This document shows, piece after piece, positions 1 to 12,142 of a DNA stretch of 40,535 bases (positions are counted from its first letter, which is position 1; each line of letters begins with the position of its first letter). Position numbers and translations under genes: made by a program. The notes under the pieces were generated by a model. It searched no databases, was not told the DNA's origin, and was given only the letters and a program-made list of their open reading frames with translations. The stretch is from contig KN880652.1 in the NCBI GenBank assembly GCA_000934385.1, positions 1-40,535 on the forward strand. Reading direction: 5' to 3'. This stretch comes from Cylindrobasidium torrendii FP15055 ss-10 (Eukaryota; Basidiomycota; Agaricomycetes; Agaricales; Physalacriaceae).

Positions 1-137
1 AGCATCAATCTAACCCTAGGCTCGTGACCTTCGCCGGGCCGGGCTGCGCTGTTTCCGGTGGGCGAACCCCGGGGCCCGCATAGGACCCCTGATTATGCCG
101 GTCAAGGTCTCCGGCAATTTTCAGGCTTCGCCCAAAC

Positions 138-225
138 CTTGTCCGGATTTTTGGTCAACCTGAGGCGCGAAGTCTTGTCCGGATTTTCGAAATTTTTCTT
201 GCCTGCGGCGCCTTGTCCGGATTTT
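138..225 (+). repeat. Three direct copies of a 14-bp motif
   Basis: The motif CTTGTCCGGATTTT occurs at 138-151, 174-187 and 212-225, spaced 36 and 38 bp apart. A related copy (CTGTCCGGATTTTT) lies at about 2098-2111 inside the inverted-repeat element. The upstream 80-120 stretch also matches the interior of that element in reverse orientation, which suggests that both come from one repeat family. I see no coding function. Confidence 0.6.
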
Positions 226-1826
226 GCATCTGACATACGCCACATTGCGCCACACATCAAATTTCGCTTGCTGGCCTCTGGGTTACGCTACATGATCCTG
301 AATGGCATTTACGGTCATAGCATTTATATATCTCCCTGTGACTCTAGGAGCACATTACTGACCCTACCACTACCGTCCGCCATTGAGACAGCAGGAAATC
401 ATGCAGGTCGCTGCACAAATGGTAGTGAGTGTGCCGACATATGTCTTTTGATGTAACGCTACACAACTCTTGACTTCTCTAGAAGTACGAGGTATTCATC
501 TATTCCTCTGTTCAATACATATCCAGACTTCACACCCGTAGTATCAAGTGAAATAGAGTGAAATCAACCCAGTAATTTGTAGCAGACTACAGCGCTGTGT
601 ATATATGTACAATGTTGAATGAACCAGTAAGGTAGATGCTCATAACGTGAGAGGCCGGATGATCATATATGAGAGCCTATCTTTGATGGCGCCTTCTCGG
701 TAGGCAGTGGCCTCTAAGTTTCTCGAAACAGTGTGCACTTTATAATGTGTGATACTGCTGCATCCAGAGTCAGTGAAGCCCCGTTGTCCATTGAGTCTGC
801 CGCTGATAGGCCTGAGTTCGTCATTTAGGAAGGTGCGCTCGAGACTGCTCGAGATAACGGTGGTTTCGTACATGTGAACAAAGGCTCCGCGGATTTGGTA
901 CACTCGTTAGGTTTCCAATTGATTTGTTTTCTAAATATCAAGTTTATTGTCGTTGAAAGCTAATCAGCTGACTGGACTGTGTGTATAAGTATTGCAGCGG
1001 ATCGGCTGGGTCTGGCGGCAGGCCTTCACATACCTTTTGCTGAGGAAACATGATGGAGGGGTGCACTTTTGTTTTGCTGGTACCAATCACAACATTTTGT
1101 TCGGGATTTTGCCCATTTCATGTCATGTGACGCAGCCTTGCACGGCCCCTTCCTCGTTCCTCCCCTTCTCCCTCTGTCACAAATATTGGTGTTGATGTTT
1201 CCTTTTGGGGGCGACGTCTGAAATTGTTTTCTGTTGGAATCCGGCCGGATTGGACGTGGCGGCCAAAGATTTGAGCGTGGAGTTTGAGCAAGAATGGCAA
1301 TTATTGTCACAGATTGATGCTTTGGTGACAAGGACAACAAGAATTTATCTACGACAATCCTTGTTGAGCAGTGGCACCACATAATGTGCTAGGAGAATGA
1401 CTGTATATAGCTCACATGTCCCTGTTAGTGTAGACACTAATATGTACATATACTCATTATTCCTTGCACACTAACGTCCTCAGCTACCAGTCCATCAAAC
1501 TATGAATTTGGTTGCTTGGGTCAATTGATGGAGACAATTAAAACTTGCAATTCACAATGACCGAAGTACGCTTAAGTAGCTGCATTAGCACAAGTTTGAT
1601 CTGCTTATAGGAGATTACTGAATTGGCCTATTATGCCTCAATCATCTATCAAGTCTGAATTGTTCAACTTCGCGTTCAACAGCGTCCTTATCAAGGGTTG
1701 TGGAATAAAGCCGTAAATCCGCCAATGGGCTGTCTAAACCAATTAATATTGTCCCTGTATGCACCCGCTACATAATTCCTTATGTATGTGTCTGCCAAAA
1801 CCCTGGCCGCCACACTGCACTCTCAA

Positions 1827-1869
1827 GTTGCCCGAGAGCGTGCGCCGCAGGCGCATGCGGCAGGGCAAC
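1827..1869 (-). repeat. 43-bp palindromic repeat, copy 1
   Basis: The ends GTTGCCC and GGGCAAC are inverted, and the centre TGCGCC-GCA-GGCGCA is a perfect small hairpin. The copy is the reverse complement of those at 2321 and 2397, differing at only a few positions. Its small size, palindromic form and presence in both orientations suggest a tiny fold-back mobile repeat. Confidence 0.7.
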
Positions 1870-2049
1870 AACCCTCAACAGCCCTCAACCCACTGCCATA
1901 TTGACGGAAGTACTGTATATGTGCTGTTGGTACTGGAATTCCGATGCAATAGTTAATGATGAATGTATACGTACTTCCAAGTTGATACTGTACAAGTGAC
2001 CGTGTGAAAATAAATTGATTCGCTGTATAATGAAGCTTGTGCTATTTCG

Positions 2050-2227
2050 ACGGTTTGTTCCCGCCGCTTGTCGGCCAGCTCCCCACGATCTCAAAGTCTG
2101 TCCGGATTTTTGACCTGACCTTAAGCGGCATAATCAGGGGTCCTCCCCGCATTGTGACAAGACGCACAGCCACACCCGTCTTAAGAGATCGGGGGGAGCT
2201 GGCCGACAAGCGGCGTGAACAAACCGT
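2050..2227. mobile_element. 178-bp inverted-repeat (MITE-like) element
   Basis: Left arm 2050-2092 and right arm 2185-2227 are reverse complements at 41 of 43 positions. The arms contain the block GCCGCTTGTCGGCCAGCTCC. Weaker pairing continues a few bases outside. The 92-bp middle contains the TCCGGATTTTT motif and a stretch matching 80-120 in reverse. There is no coding frame, as expected for a non-autonomous element. I could not define a clear target-site duplication, so the superfamily is unassigned. Confidence 0.7.
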
Positions 2228-2294
2228 AGAATAATGATAATGACAATACAACGTGGAGATAGAAATAAGCTTGAAGCCTTGCATGTACATACTT

Positions 2295-2372
2295 CTCTTG
2301 GGTGTTGCCGTTGCCTCGATGTTGCCCTGCCGCACGCGCCTGCGGCGCGCGCTCTCGGGCAACACCCAAGAG
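2295..2372 (+). repeat. 43-bp palindromic repeat, copy 2, with outer inverted arms
   Basis: The core repeat spans 2321-2363 with inverted ends GTTGCCC/GGGCAAC and a GC-rich palindromic centre. A second pair of arms surrounds it: CTCTTGGGTGTTGCC from 2295 and its near reverse complement ending at 2372. The segment could fold into a nested hairpin. It is in the same orientation as copy 3, 34 bp downstream. Confidence 0.65.
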
Positions 2373-2396
2373 CCAATCAGTCAATTCAAAAAGAAT

Positions 2397-2437
2397 GTTG
2401 CCCTGCCATGTGCGCCTGTGGCGCACGCTCTCGGGCC
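2397..2437 (+). repeat. 43-bp palindromic repeat, copy 3 (end degraded)
   Basis: It starts GTTGCCCTGCC and keeps the palindromic centre TGCGCC-TGT-GGCGCA and the block GCTCTCGGGC. The right end has diverged (GGGCCAGC instead of GGGCAAC). It is the third copy within about 610 bp. Confidence 0.6.
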
Positions 2438-3744
2438 AGCAATAGTACAGTAATCCTGTGTAGTATCAAGCACTGTACAGTATTGAAATATGCCGGGCAA
2501 GCGGCGGCAATGCGAAGATACTATGGCGCTGGCGTATACAAAAAGGGCAACAGGATAGTGACATGAACATATTCAAATTTTCAATATTGCAACGGGCACA
2601 CTGGGGTGGCAAATTTAGTTATTGTCATGACCAATGATACATCGCAAGCTCTGAAAGCTGCGGGAATCTGACTTGCTTCATTCTGTCTTACACTAACAGG
2701 CACTTCTAGGAGAGGCAAATCAAGCCTGAAAATGTTATGTAGTGCAATGGGAGACAGTAGACTAAGTTTTGGCTTTATCTCAAGGGGGAACATCCTTTAA
2801 AAAGTTGATATGGGCTGTCAAAAATGAATTAACCAGTTGGCTGCTGGATAGGTAAAGGAAATATTAGCACCCCATGCCATACAGAAGAAAGCAAGCCACA
2901 ATTTCGTGAATCCCCGGCACGTCGACGGTCGGACCGACTTCGAAATGCCGTTCGCCACCCGCATATACAAAAAAGGAAACAGGACATCATGAGCAAAACA
3001 CAGGCCTGCATACGGCGGCGAACCCATCGAAGGTGCGGAGACCGCATCAAGAGTTGTGCACGGTACTCATGAAGGTGCTGTGCAAAAATCACGAGACGGG
3101 TGCAACCCAATCGCCGATAAAAGAGGATTCAAGACGCCATCCAAATAAGGCAAGTTACTTATTACGTAATCCCGACAGGTGCCATCTCCCGACCGCCAAG
3201 AAACAAAGTGTTACGGTTTGTTAACGTCTCGAGGCGTCCGTCTTGTCCGTCTTACATAAGACGCCACCTGCCTACAAAGTAAGTACATCGTAAAGCAACA
3301 AATCCGCTATATTGTGTGGTACTCGATATTTCCTCCGCTAATGAATGCATGCGAGTAAAGGCAGTTCACAGATGGAAGTCTGATTGGCTGTAAATGTAAT
3401 GTCCGTGAAGTGTCACTGTTTGCCATTCCGAACGATGATGGGAATGCAAGTTTATCCAATTTTCAATTTTTGCTCTTCAAAGACAACTGACATTAGGCTT
3501 GTAGAAGGGGAATATGTCTGCTTGTAACAAGAAGTAGACAACGACAAAGGATGAGATAAATGGTTTGTAAATGGTCGAAGCGACACTCAAGTTACAAGCT
3601 GTATGGAGTCTTTCATCTGCACTATAACATAGCCATCCCGGAATCATGTCGGCGAGAGGTCAAGTTTTCAGCTATGTGTTGGTGAAAAATGCTACTGGAA
3701 CACCGTGAGGTTGGTAACAACTTTGTACACAGCCTGCACTTTAG

Positions 3745-3960
3745 CTACTGGGGGCTGCCGCGGTAGCGTCGCCTTTGCAGATATGTTTCGAAGTCGGCTA
3801 TGGTAGTGTCTGCGTCTGCCGTGTATTTGCCAGTGGAGATAACTTTGTCTGTAGCCACGTCGACTATAGAGTAATTGAACGACATCATACTTGAGAGTGA
3901 AGAAGCTTGTGTCACGAACAGGTCAACCGTCAACCGTAGAGTTGTGTGTCCCTCGATCAT
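3745..3960 (-). CDS. Possible small hypothetical protein or gene remnant
   Basis: A 71-codon frame opens with ATG at 3960-3958 and closes at 3745. The composition is protein-like (mixed hydrophobic core, basic C-terminus ending RRRYRGSPQ), but I recognise no family. Upstream on the same strand a GTAAGT donor-like signal lies near 4063, and short open stretches could be earlier exons, but I found no acceptor that joins them in frame. It may be a standalone short gene, the 3' part of a small spliced gene, or chance. Confidence 0.22.
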   Translation of the reverse strand: MIEGHTTLRLTVDLFVTQASSLSSMMSFNYSIVDVATDKVISTGKYTADADTTIADFETYLQRRRYRGSPQ

Positions 3961-4198
3961 CAGATCGGATCACGGACTACGTGACTGCACCCGGGCCACC
4001 GAGGTTCGTGACCGACAAATAGCAGAAAAGACCGTACGAAATAAATGAAGCTTTTATAACTTACAGAAAGGCCGAGAATAGCTACGTTCTGCGAACAACG
4101 GGCAAAATTTGGGTTTAGCACGATCCGTTTGATCGACGTCACGGTTATGCCTCAACATCTGGATCTAGCAGGCTTCATCCTCTGCCTTCATCAGTACT

Positions 4199-5989
4199 AT
4201 GTCAAACGGAGACTCTTGGAATCCTCCGAAATGCGGCCAAAGACACCAAGGACAAGAGCTACTACCAACTACGCTTGCAGATGCATTTGTACAATCACTA
4301 GGCGCGCCGAAGCCTCGCCATCCTCCCAAATATTACCTTGGATTTCTCCATCTTGTCGAGCACGAGCCCGACAATGGGCACTGGTTCCTGCGATACCGAC
4401 GTCCAGACGTCCTTCGGACTATCTACATGTTCGTCACAGACTATTCCGCGGTGCAGGCAACTCCAACTCCCCTCCGCTTTCCTTCAGGCGACATCGGTAA
4501 CGACGCGGCTGCCCGCATATTTGGCGACTGTGCACCTCGAGAACGGCGTAAATCGAGGGGGAATACTTTGGCAATACGTCTATGCGCTGCTTTAGCGGAA
4601 GGATTACGGTTTCGCGGAGATGTATCCTCCCAGCCCAACGCGTCTAGCCGACGAGCGTGGCCAGCAGAGGACGGCAGTGACCTGTGGCAAAGGCCGTTAG
4701 AACAAGCTCTGTGCGCGCTCTGGGAGACCTATCAGGCCTGCGAATTGCAAAATGGCTGTCACCACATACTGGACGCAATGACTGCCATGTACTACGCTGT
4801 CTCACCAATCCATCGAATACCCCTTCCCCTCCACCTCATTCCAGACTTCCACACCGATGTTTCTTCAGCCATGTCGCGTCTGGAATACTCTGAAGAAAGC
4901 ACAAACCTTTTTGCCGTGCTACGGTCTATAGGATTGCTGCTAAGCACTGGTATGCCAGACCTTTCCGACCGTTTACACGAGGTTGTCCTGGACGGAATCT
5001 ACGATGCCCTTTTCATCACACAAGTCATGTCCTCGTATGAGGCATGGCAAGCCAGAATGGAAATAGCCCGCGCTGGCGGACACCTAATTAAGCAGCACCA
5101 CGCAACATTGGACTGCAGGCGATACCCTGCCACTCTCATCGCCCAACCGGCAGACCTCCCGCCCGTCATTCCCTACGCCGGCGCATACTGTGCAATTGCG
5201 GTTCTATCATTGCAGACGACGTGCTTTCGTAGGGGGTGCGACAAGCCGGCGAGCGGGCGGTGTCAGGGCTGCAAGGTCGCGCAATACTGCTCGTCCAGAT
5301 GCCAGTCGAAAGACTGGAAACACCGACGGATGCCGCACAAGGTTCTGTGTGCGCCTTTGGCGGAGTACAACGACTGCATGACCCAGTATGGAGTGAACTG
5401 GCTGAAGAAGATCGAAGGTGTGGATAGAATGGTCGCGGACAGTCGTGCGGCGGGCATTACCCTCGAGGAGGCAGAGGTCGTGTATCGGATAGCGGTGCTT
5501 ATGTCGGAGGACAGGATATGGGATGCAGGCCTCCGGGAGGTTCTGCGGCATGTGAGGCTGGTGCTGGAGCCCAAGTCTCAGGCTGCGCTTGACCAGCCTG
5601 CGGTGCTCTGGAAATCACTGGATGCGTCCCCGAATGCGTCGGCTCCTCTGGTCTATGACTATCCCGTTTTCATCAACGTGTCTCCTGATGCGACGGGAAC
5701 TTGGCCGCCTGAGAAAGAAGAGGAAGGTGACTCGTCTTCAAACGCGGATACTCTCGTAGAGACAGACAGCAGCGAAGGATTCTGGGGGACATTGCTCGAT
5801 ACCTTCGAGAGTATGGACGATTTGGTGCCAGTTTGTATTGCTAGCATCGACAGTGATACAACAGGCGTATACGTCCTGCTTTCTCTGCTTTGTCTTGCTG
5901 TGAGCCACGCTTTCCGGGAAACACAAGGGTGGGTGGTGGACAACTGGTATACTGCAACACCATCTCACTTCATTTGTTCAAGAATGTAA
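4199..5989 (+). CDS. MYND-type zinc-finger protein, 596 aa
   Basis: Single-exon gene. The MYND finger at residues 342-384 begins CFRRGCDKPASGRCQGC and ends with HRRMPHKVLC, giving the Cys/His spacing that binds two zinc ions. MYND fingers bind proline-rich peptides and act as protein-protein adaptors. An N-terminal block (about 26-85) and a central block containing WPAEDGSD and IPLPLHL are shared with the convergent neighbour at 6152-7687, so the two are paralogs. The C-terminus has an acidic/Ser-rich stretch (about 500-535) and a hydrophobic segment near 556-572 that may be a membrane segment. The ATG at 4199 is chosen because it matches the paralog's start. Its molecular role is unknown. 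It ends 162 bp from the paralog's stop. Confidence 0.85.
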   Translation: MSNGDSWNPPKCGQRHQGQELLPTTLADAFVQSLGAPKPRHPPKYYLGFLHLVEHEPDNGHWFLRYRRPDVLRTIYMFVTDYSAVQATPTPLRFPSGDIGNDAAARIFGDCAPRERRKSRGNTLAIRLCAALAEGLRFRGDVSSQPNASSRRAWPAEDGSDLWQRPLEQALCALWETYQACELQNGCHHILDAMTAMYYAVSPIHRIPLPLHLIPDFHTDVSSAMSRLEYSEESTNLFAVLRSIGLLLSTGMPDLSDRLHEVVLDGIYDALFITQVMSSYEAWQARMEIARAGGHLIKQHHATLDCRRYPATLIAQPADLPPVIPYAGAYCAIAVLSLQTTCFRRGCDKPASGRCQGCKVAQYCSSRCQSKDWKHRRMPHKVLCAPLAEYNDCMTQYGVNWLKKIEGVDRMVADSRAAGITLEEAEVVYRIAVLMSEDRIWDAGLREVLRHVRLVLEPKSQAALDQPAVLWKSLDASPNASAPLVYDYPVFINVSPDATGTWPPEKEEEGDSSSNADTLVETDSSEGFWGTLLDTFESMDDLVPVCIASIDSDTTGVYVLLSLLCLAVSHAFRETQGWVVDNWYTATPSHFICSRM

Positions 5990-6151
5990 ATTATCTATAT
6001 GTAACCTACTATGTCCATGCTATGCTTTCTTGCTGTAGATTTTCGTGCAAATGTAATGTTTCGAGCTGCCCATGGGTAGGGCCTCCGGTGTTCATCGCGG
6101 CGACAGAGGAGCAACAAAACATCGATAATTATATATTGAACAAATGAACGT

Positions 6152-7687
6152 CTACAAGTAATAGATAAACCTCTTGATCATCCACGCAAGAATTCCCATA
6201 AAGAAGAGAGTCGGAATCCAGGGATACTTGTTGACTGCATAGTTGATAGCCCTCGCGTACGACCCCATTTTGAGCTCGCTCTCCCACTTCATGCCCGCCG
6301 AAAAGAATGTAATCAGCAGATAGACCAACGTCGCCTCCTCCTTTGTGATCCCTGCTCGTTCGCTATCCGCCTTCATCTCCACCGGGTCATCCTCGTATTT
6401 CTCCCAATCCACGTTGATAGCCTTCATCTTTTGGTTGTACACGGCCATGGCATCGCACACCAGCTTATGAGGCGCCTTCTTGTCCTTCCACGCCTTGTTT
6501 TGGCAATCTGCCGAACAGTACCGCGCACCGCGACAGCGCTGGCATATCCCGCCACCTTCTCCCAGCACAACCGCATTCCTGCACCCAGCACGGAAACAGC
6601 AAGACTGTCGCACCAGTGTCCCTACACTCCAGTGGGCGCCGACGAAGGGGTCTGCGGTGACGCCGCTGAGTTGTGCGGCGCCTGCAATGATGCTCGGCGT
6701 ATACATGCTCAGATCCAAGTCGTCTCTGAAGTGGAGAATGAGGACACCACCGGTTTCGGAGAGTTGCGCTGCCAGTGTATCTGCTTCCTCAGACCCCACT
6801 GTCTTGAGTTTCTTGATAGTCTGCGAAAATGCGACGAGGAAGTTATGTGCATGGGTCTTCCAGAATGTTTCGCGCTGCTCGTCGCTGCCAATACGGCCCT
6901 GGAGCGCGAGCGACAGAATGGCGGTGATATTTTGAATGGACTGCTGGGACACTTGGTCCTTGACAGTCGTATTGAGCTTCTGGAGGTGGGCTATGACCTG
7001 GCTTGGGAGTTGTGGAACCAGGTGCAAGGGAAGAGGAGGCCGTTTTGCGTCTGGAGACGTGCTTGCACGGTTCAGGCCCTCCATAACGTAGAAGATCGTT
7101 GGGACATGGTACAGGTTGTACAGCTGCCACAGCATCGCAAGTGTTGTCGCGGGCTCGCGCAGCCAGACGTCGCTGCCATCTTCAGCTGGCCACGGTGCTT
7201 GGAACTCATCTTCAATGTGCGCCTTCTCCTTCACCGGCTCATCCCCGTCTTCGTCCCCATCCTGCCAATGCAAGCCCCGTCCGAGGAACGAACAGAGGTA
7301 TCGAATCAGAAAATCCATTTGGTACTTGTCAGCGTCAATCTGGACACTGGCATGTATGCCTTGCGCGACCTCGTCCGTTCGAGAACAGTTGCAGCGTTGC
7401 AGGCGCATCTGCGTGCGCACCAAGTCCTCCGTCGTCCTCTCCTTCGTGAGGAATAGGTAGATAGTTTTGAGAATGTCCGGCCTGCGGTATCGTAGAAAGT
7501 GGAGTTCCTGGCCCTCTTCATGGCCAACAATGTGGAGGAATCCCAGATAGAAATGAAAGCAATGCTCTGGCTCGTCCGCGCCTAGTGACCGAACAAATGC
7601 GTCCGATAATGATGTGGCAAGCAGCGGTGAGAGCTTTTCATGCTTGCAGCCAGCGGACCTGCGACTGGCTTGGGTGGTGGCGGACAT
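6152..7687 (-). CDS. MYND-type zinc-finger protein with C-terminal membrane anchor, 511 aa
   Basis: Single-exon paralog of the gene at 4199-5989, transcribed towards it. I chose the ATG at 7687 because the protein then starts MSATTQ, level with the paralog. The frame extends 32 codons further upstream without conservation. Residues 363-411 form the MYND finger (CFRAGC, CQRCRGARYC, CQNKAW, HKLVC), with a slightly longer Gly-rich loop than the paralog. The N-terminal block shares the motifs GADEPEH, YLGFLHIV and FLRYRRPDILKTIYLFL. Residues about 490-511 are strongly hydrophobic with Lys/Arg nearby (FFMGILAWMIKRF), which looks like a tail anchor. It is probably an adaptor held on a membrane. The partner is unknown. 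Confidence 0.87.
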   Translation of the reverse strand: MSATTQASRRSAGCKHEKLSPLLATSLSDAFVRSLGADEPEHCFHFYLGFLHIVGHEEGQELHFLRYRRPDILKTIYLFLTKERTTEDLVRTQMRLQRCNCSRTDEVAQGIHASVQIDADKYQMDFLIRYLCSFLGRGLHWQDGDEDGDEPVKEKAHIEDEFQAPWPAEDGSDVWLREPATTLAMLWQLYNLYHVPTIFYVMEGLNRASTSPDAKRPPLPLHLVPQLPSQVIAHLQKLNTTVKDQVSQQSIQNITAILSLALQGRIGSDEQRETFWKTHAHNFLVAFSQTIKKLKTVGSEEADTLAAQLSETGGVLILHFRDDLDLSMYTPSIIAGAAQLSGVTADPFVGAHWSVGTLVRQSCCFRAGCRNAVVLGEGGGICQRCRGARYCSADCQNKAWKDKKAPHKLVCDAMAVYNQKMKAINVDWEKYEDDPVEMKADSERAGITKEEATLVYLLITFFSAGMKWESELKMGSYARAINYAVNKYPWIPTLFFMGILAWMIKRFIYYL

Positions 7688-8142
7688 GATGGTGGTGCCG
7701 GTGAAAGGTGAGAAATGGCCACGCGCACCATCAGAAATGATCCATAGAGCAGTCTTAATTACTTGTCGCCACGGAGACAACAAAAGCAGAACAGGGTCAA
7801 TAGTCGAAGGTTTTTAAGTTTGAGCACACATTCCCACAAGGATCTCAAGAAGTACTGAAGTACTGAACCTCGAATTCATTCTAGTAAATCTCCATTTCAG
7901 AAGATATATGTCGACACCCGACGTCTCAACACCCTTTCAGCTTCGCTGAACTCTCTACTCTGGCACTTGGGGTTCTACAACTAGTAGTAGTATAAGAGCA
8001 TTTGCGTTTATAGCATCATACAAAATCTGAAATTTTAAACGTAACAGATTATCCTACCTCTCAGTGGTATAATGATTACACAACGAGGCATCGCTATGCC
8101 TGCTATATTTTATCCAAAGTATCTACCATCTTGCACATCGGT
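7688..8142. other. Intergenic: MYND gene promoter and SERCA 3' flank
   Basis: 455 bp between the 5' end of the minus-strand MYND gene and the 3' end of the minus-strand Ca2+-ATPase. It must contain the MYND gene's promoter and the ATPase terminator. I see no strong TATA box, repeat or further coding sequence. Confidence 0.5.
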
Positions 8143-11530
<3,388 letters not shown>

Positions 11531-12142
11531 AGCGAAAGAGCCTGTTGGTGGTGGTACAAGAAGGGGCGTTACGCGTTGTTTGTTGCTGTACAGTCTATGC
11601 GGCCAGCATGAATTACGAGCGCAACGGTATAGTGTGAAGGCAAGAGGTATCTCGAGGTCGATCTAAGCAAAATAGCGACCACGTGGGTCCCATTGCTGTC
11701 ATGGACTGACGTGGCGAAATCTTGCCAAAATGGAAAACGGGAAACTACAGAAAGCACGCGAAACTAGCAGCGTCGAATTTATAAGAATGGCTTCGAAAGG
11801 CTCTCGTGAAAGCGGGAGGCAGGAAATGGATGTCACTTGGACAATAACTCAAACGACACAGCTTTCTCGACGGGTCACGACATCTCGCGTGCTTGCGCCA
11901 CATTTGAAATATCCGCGAGTTCGAATTATTCTTTCAGTTTGGTTATTCGGCAAGATTTCGCTGGATTACACGGCGCCAAAACGGTTGCTTAGGTCTTTCC
12001 GGGATTGCTTACCGCGCTGTGCTTACAGCTTACAGCCCCAGCGACGCGGTGCAATCCGCGGTATGGGCGGCAGTTAAATGACAACATAACCAAACAACTT
12101 GCCGCTTCGCTTCCTGTCATCACCACTTCAGTCCTCCCAACG
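11531..12142. promoter_or_regulatory. Divergent promoter region, SERCA / SIP5
   Basis: 612 bp between the two divergent start codons, containing both promoters. I see no obvious TATA box or repeat. Frames read across it are short and not conserved. Confidence 0.5.

Larger units (their letters stand above)
1..4198. other. Gene-poor region rich in small repeats
   Basis: About 4.2 kb without a convincing gene. Open frames here are short, overlap on both strands and show no recognisable family. The region holds the direct repeats near 138-225, a cassette shared between 80-120 and 2100-2160, three copies of a 43-bp GC-rich palindromic repeat and a 178-bp inverted-repeat element, each listed separately. 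The last few hundred bases must carry the promoter of the MYND gene that starts at 4199. I see no transposase or reverse-transcriptase frame, so any mobile DNA here is non-autonomous or decayed. Confidence 0.6.

Noticed and set aside
1..30. TAACCCTAGG near position 10 as a telomere-type repeat
   Set aside because: A single unit only; no tandem array follows.
58..456. 132-codon open frame at the window start
   Set aside because: It covers the direct repeats, shows no protein-like conservation, and its Phe/Leu-Ser-Gly repeats come from the DNA repeat itself.
6431..7456. 341-codon open frame antisense to the tail-anchored MYND gene
   Set aside because: It lies wholly opposite a conserved coding sequence, has no recognisable domain, and is explained by codon bias of the real gene leaving the opposite frame open.
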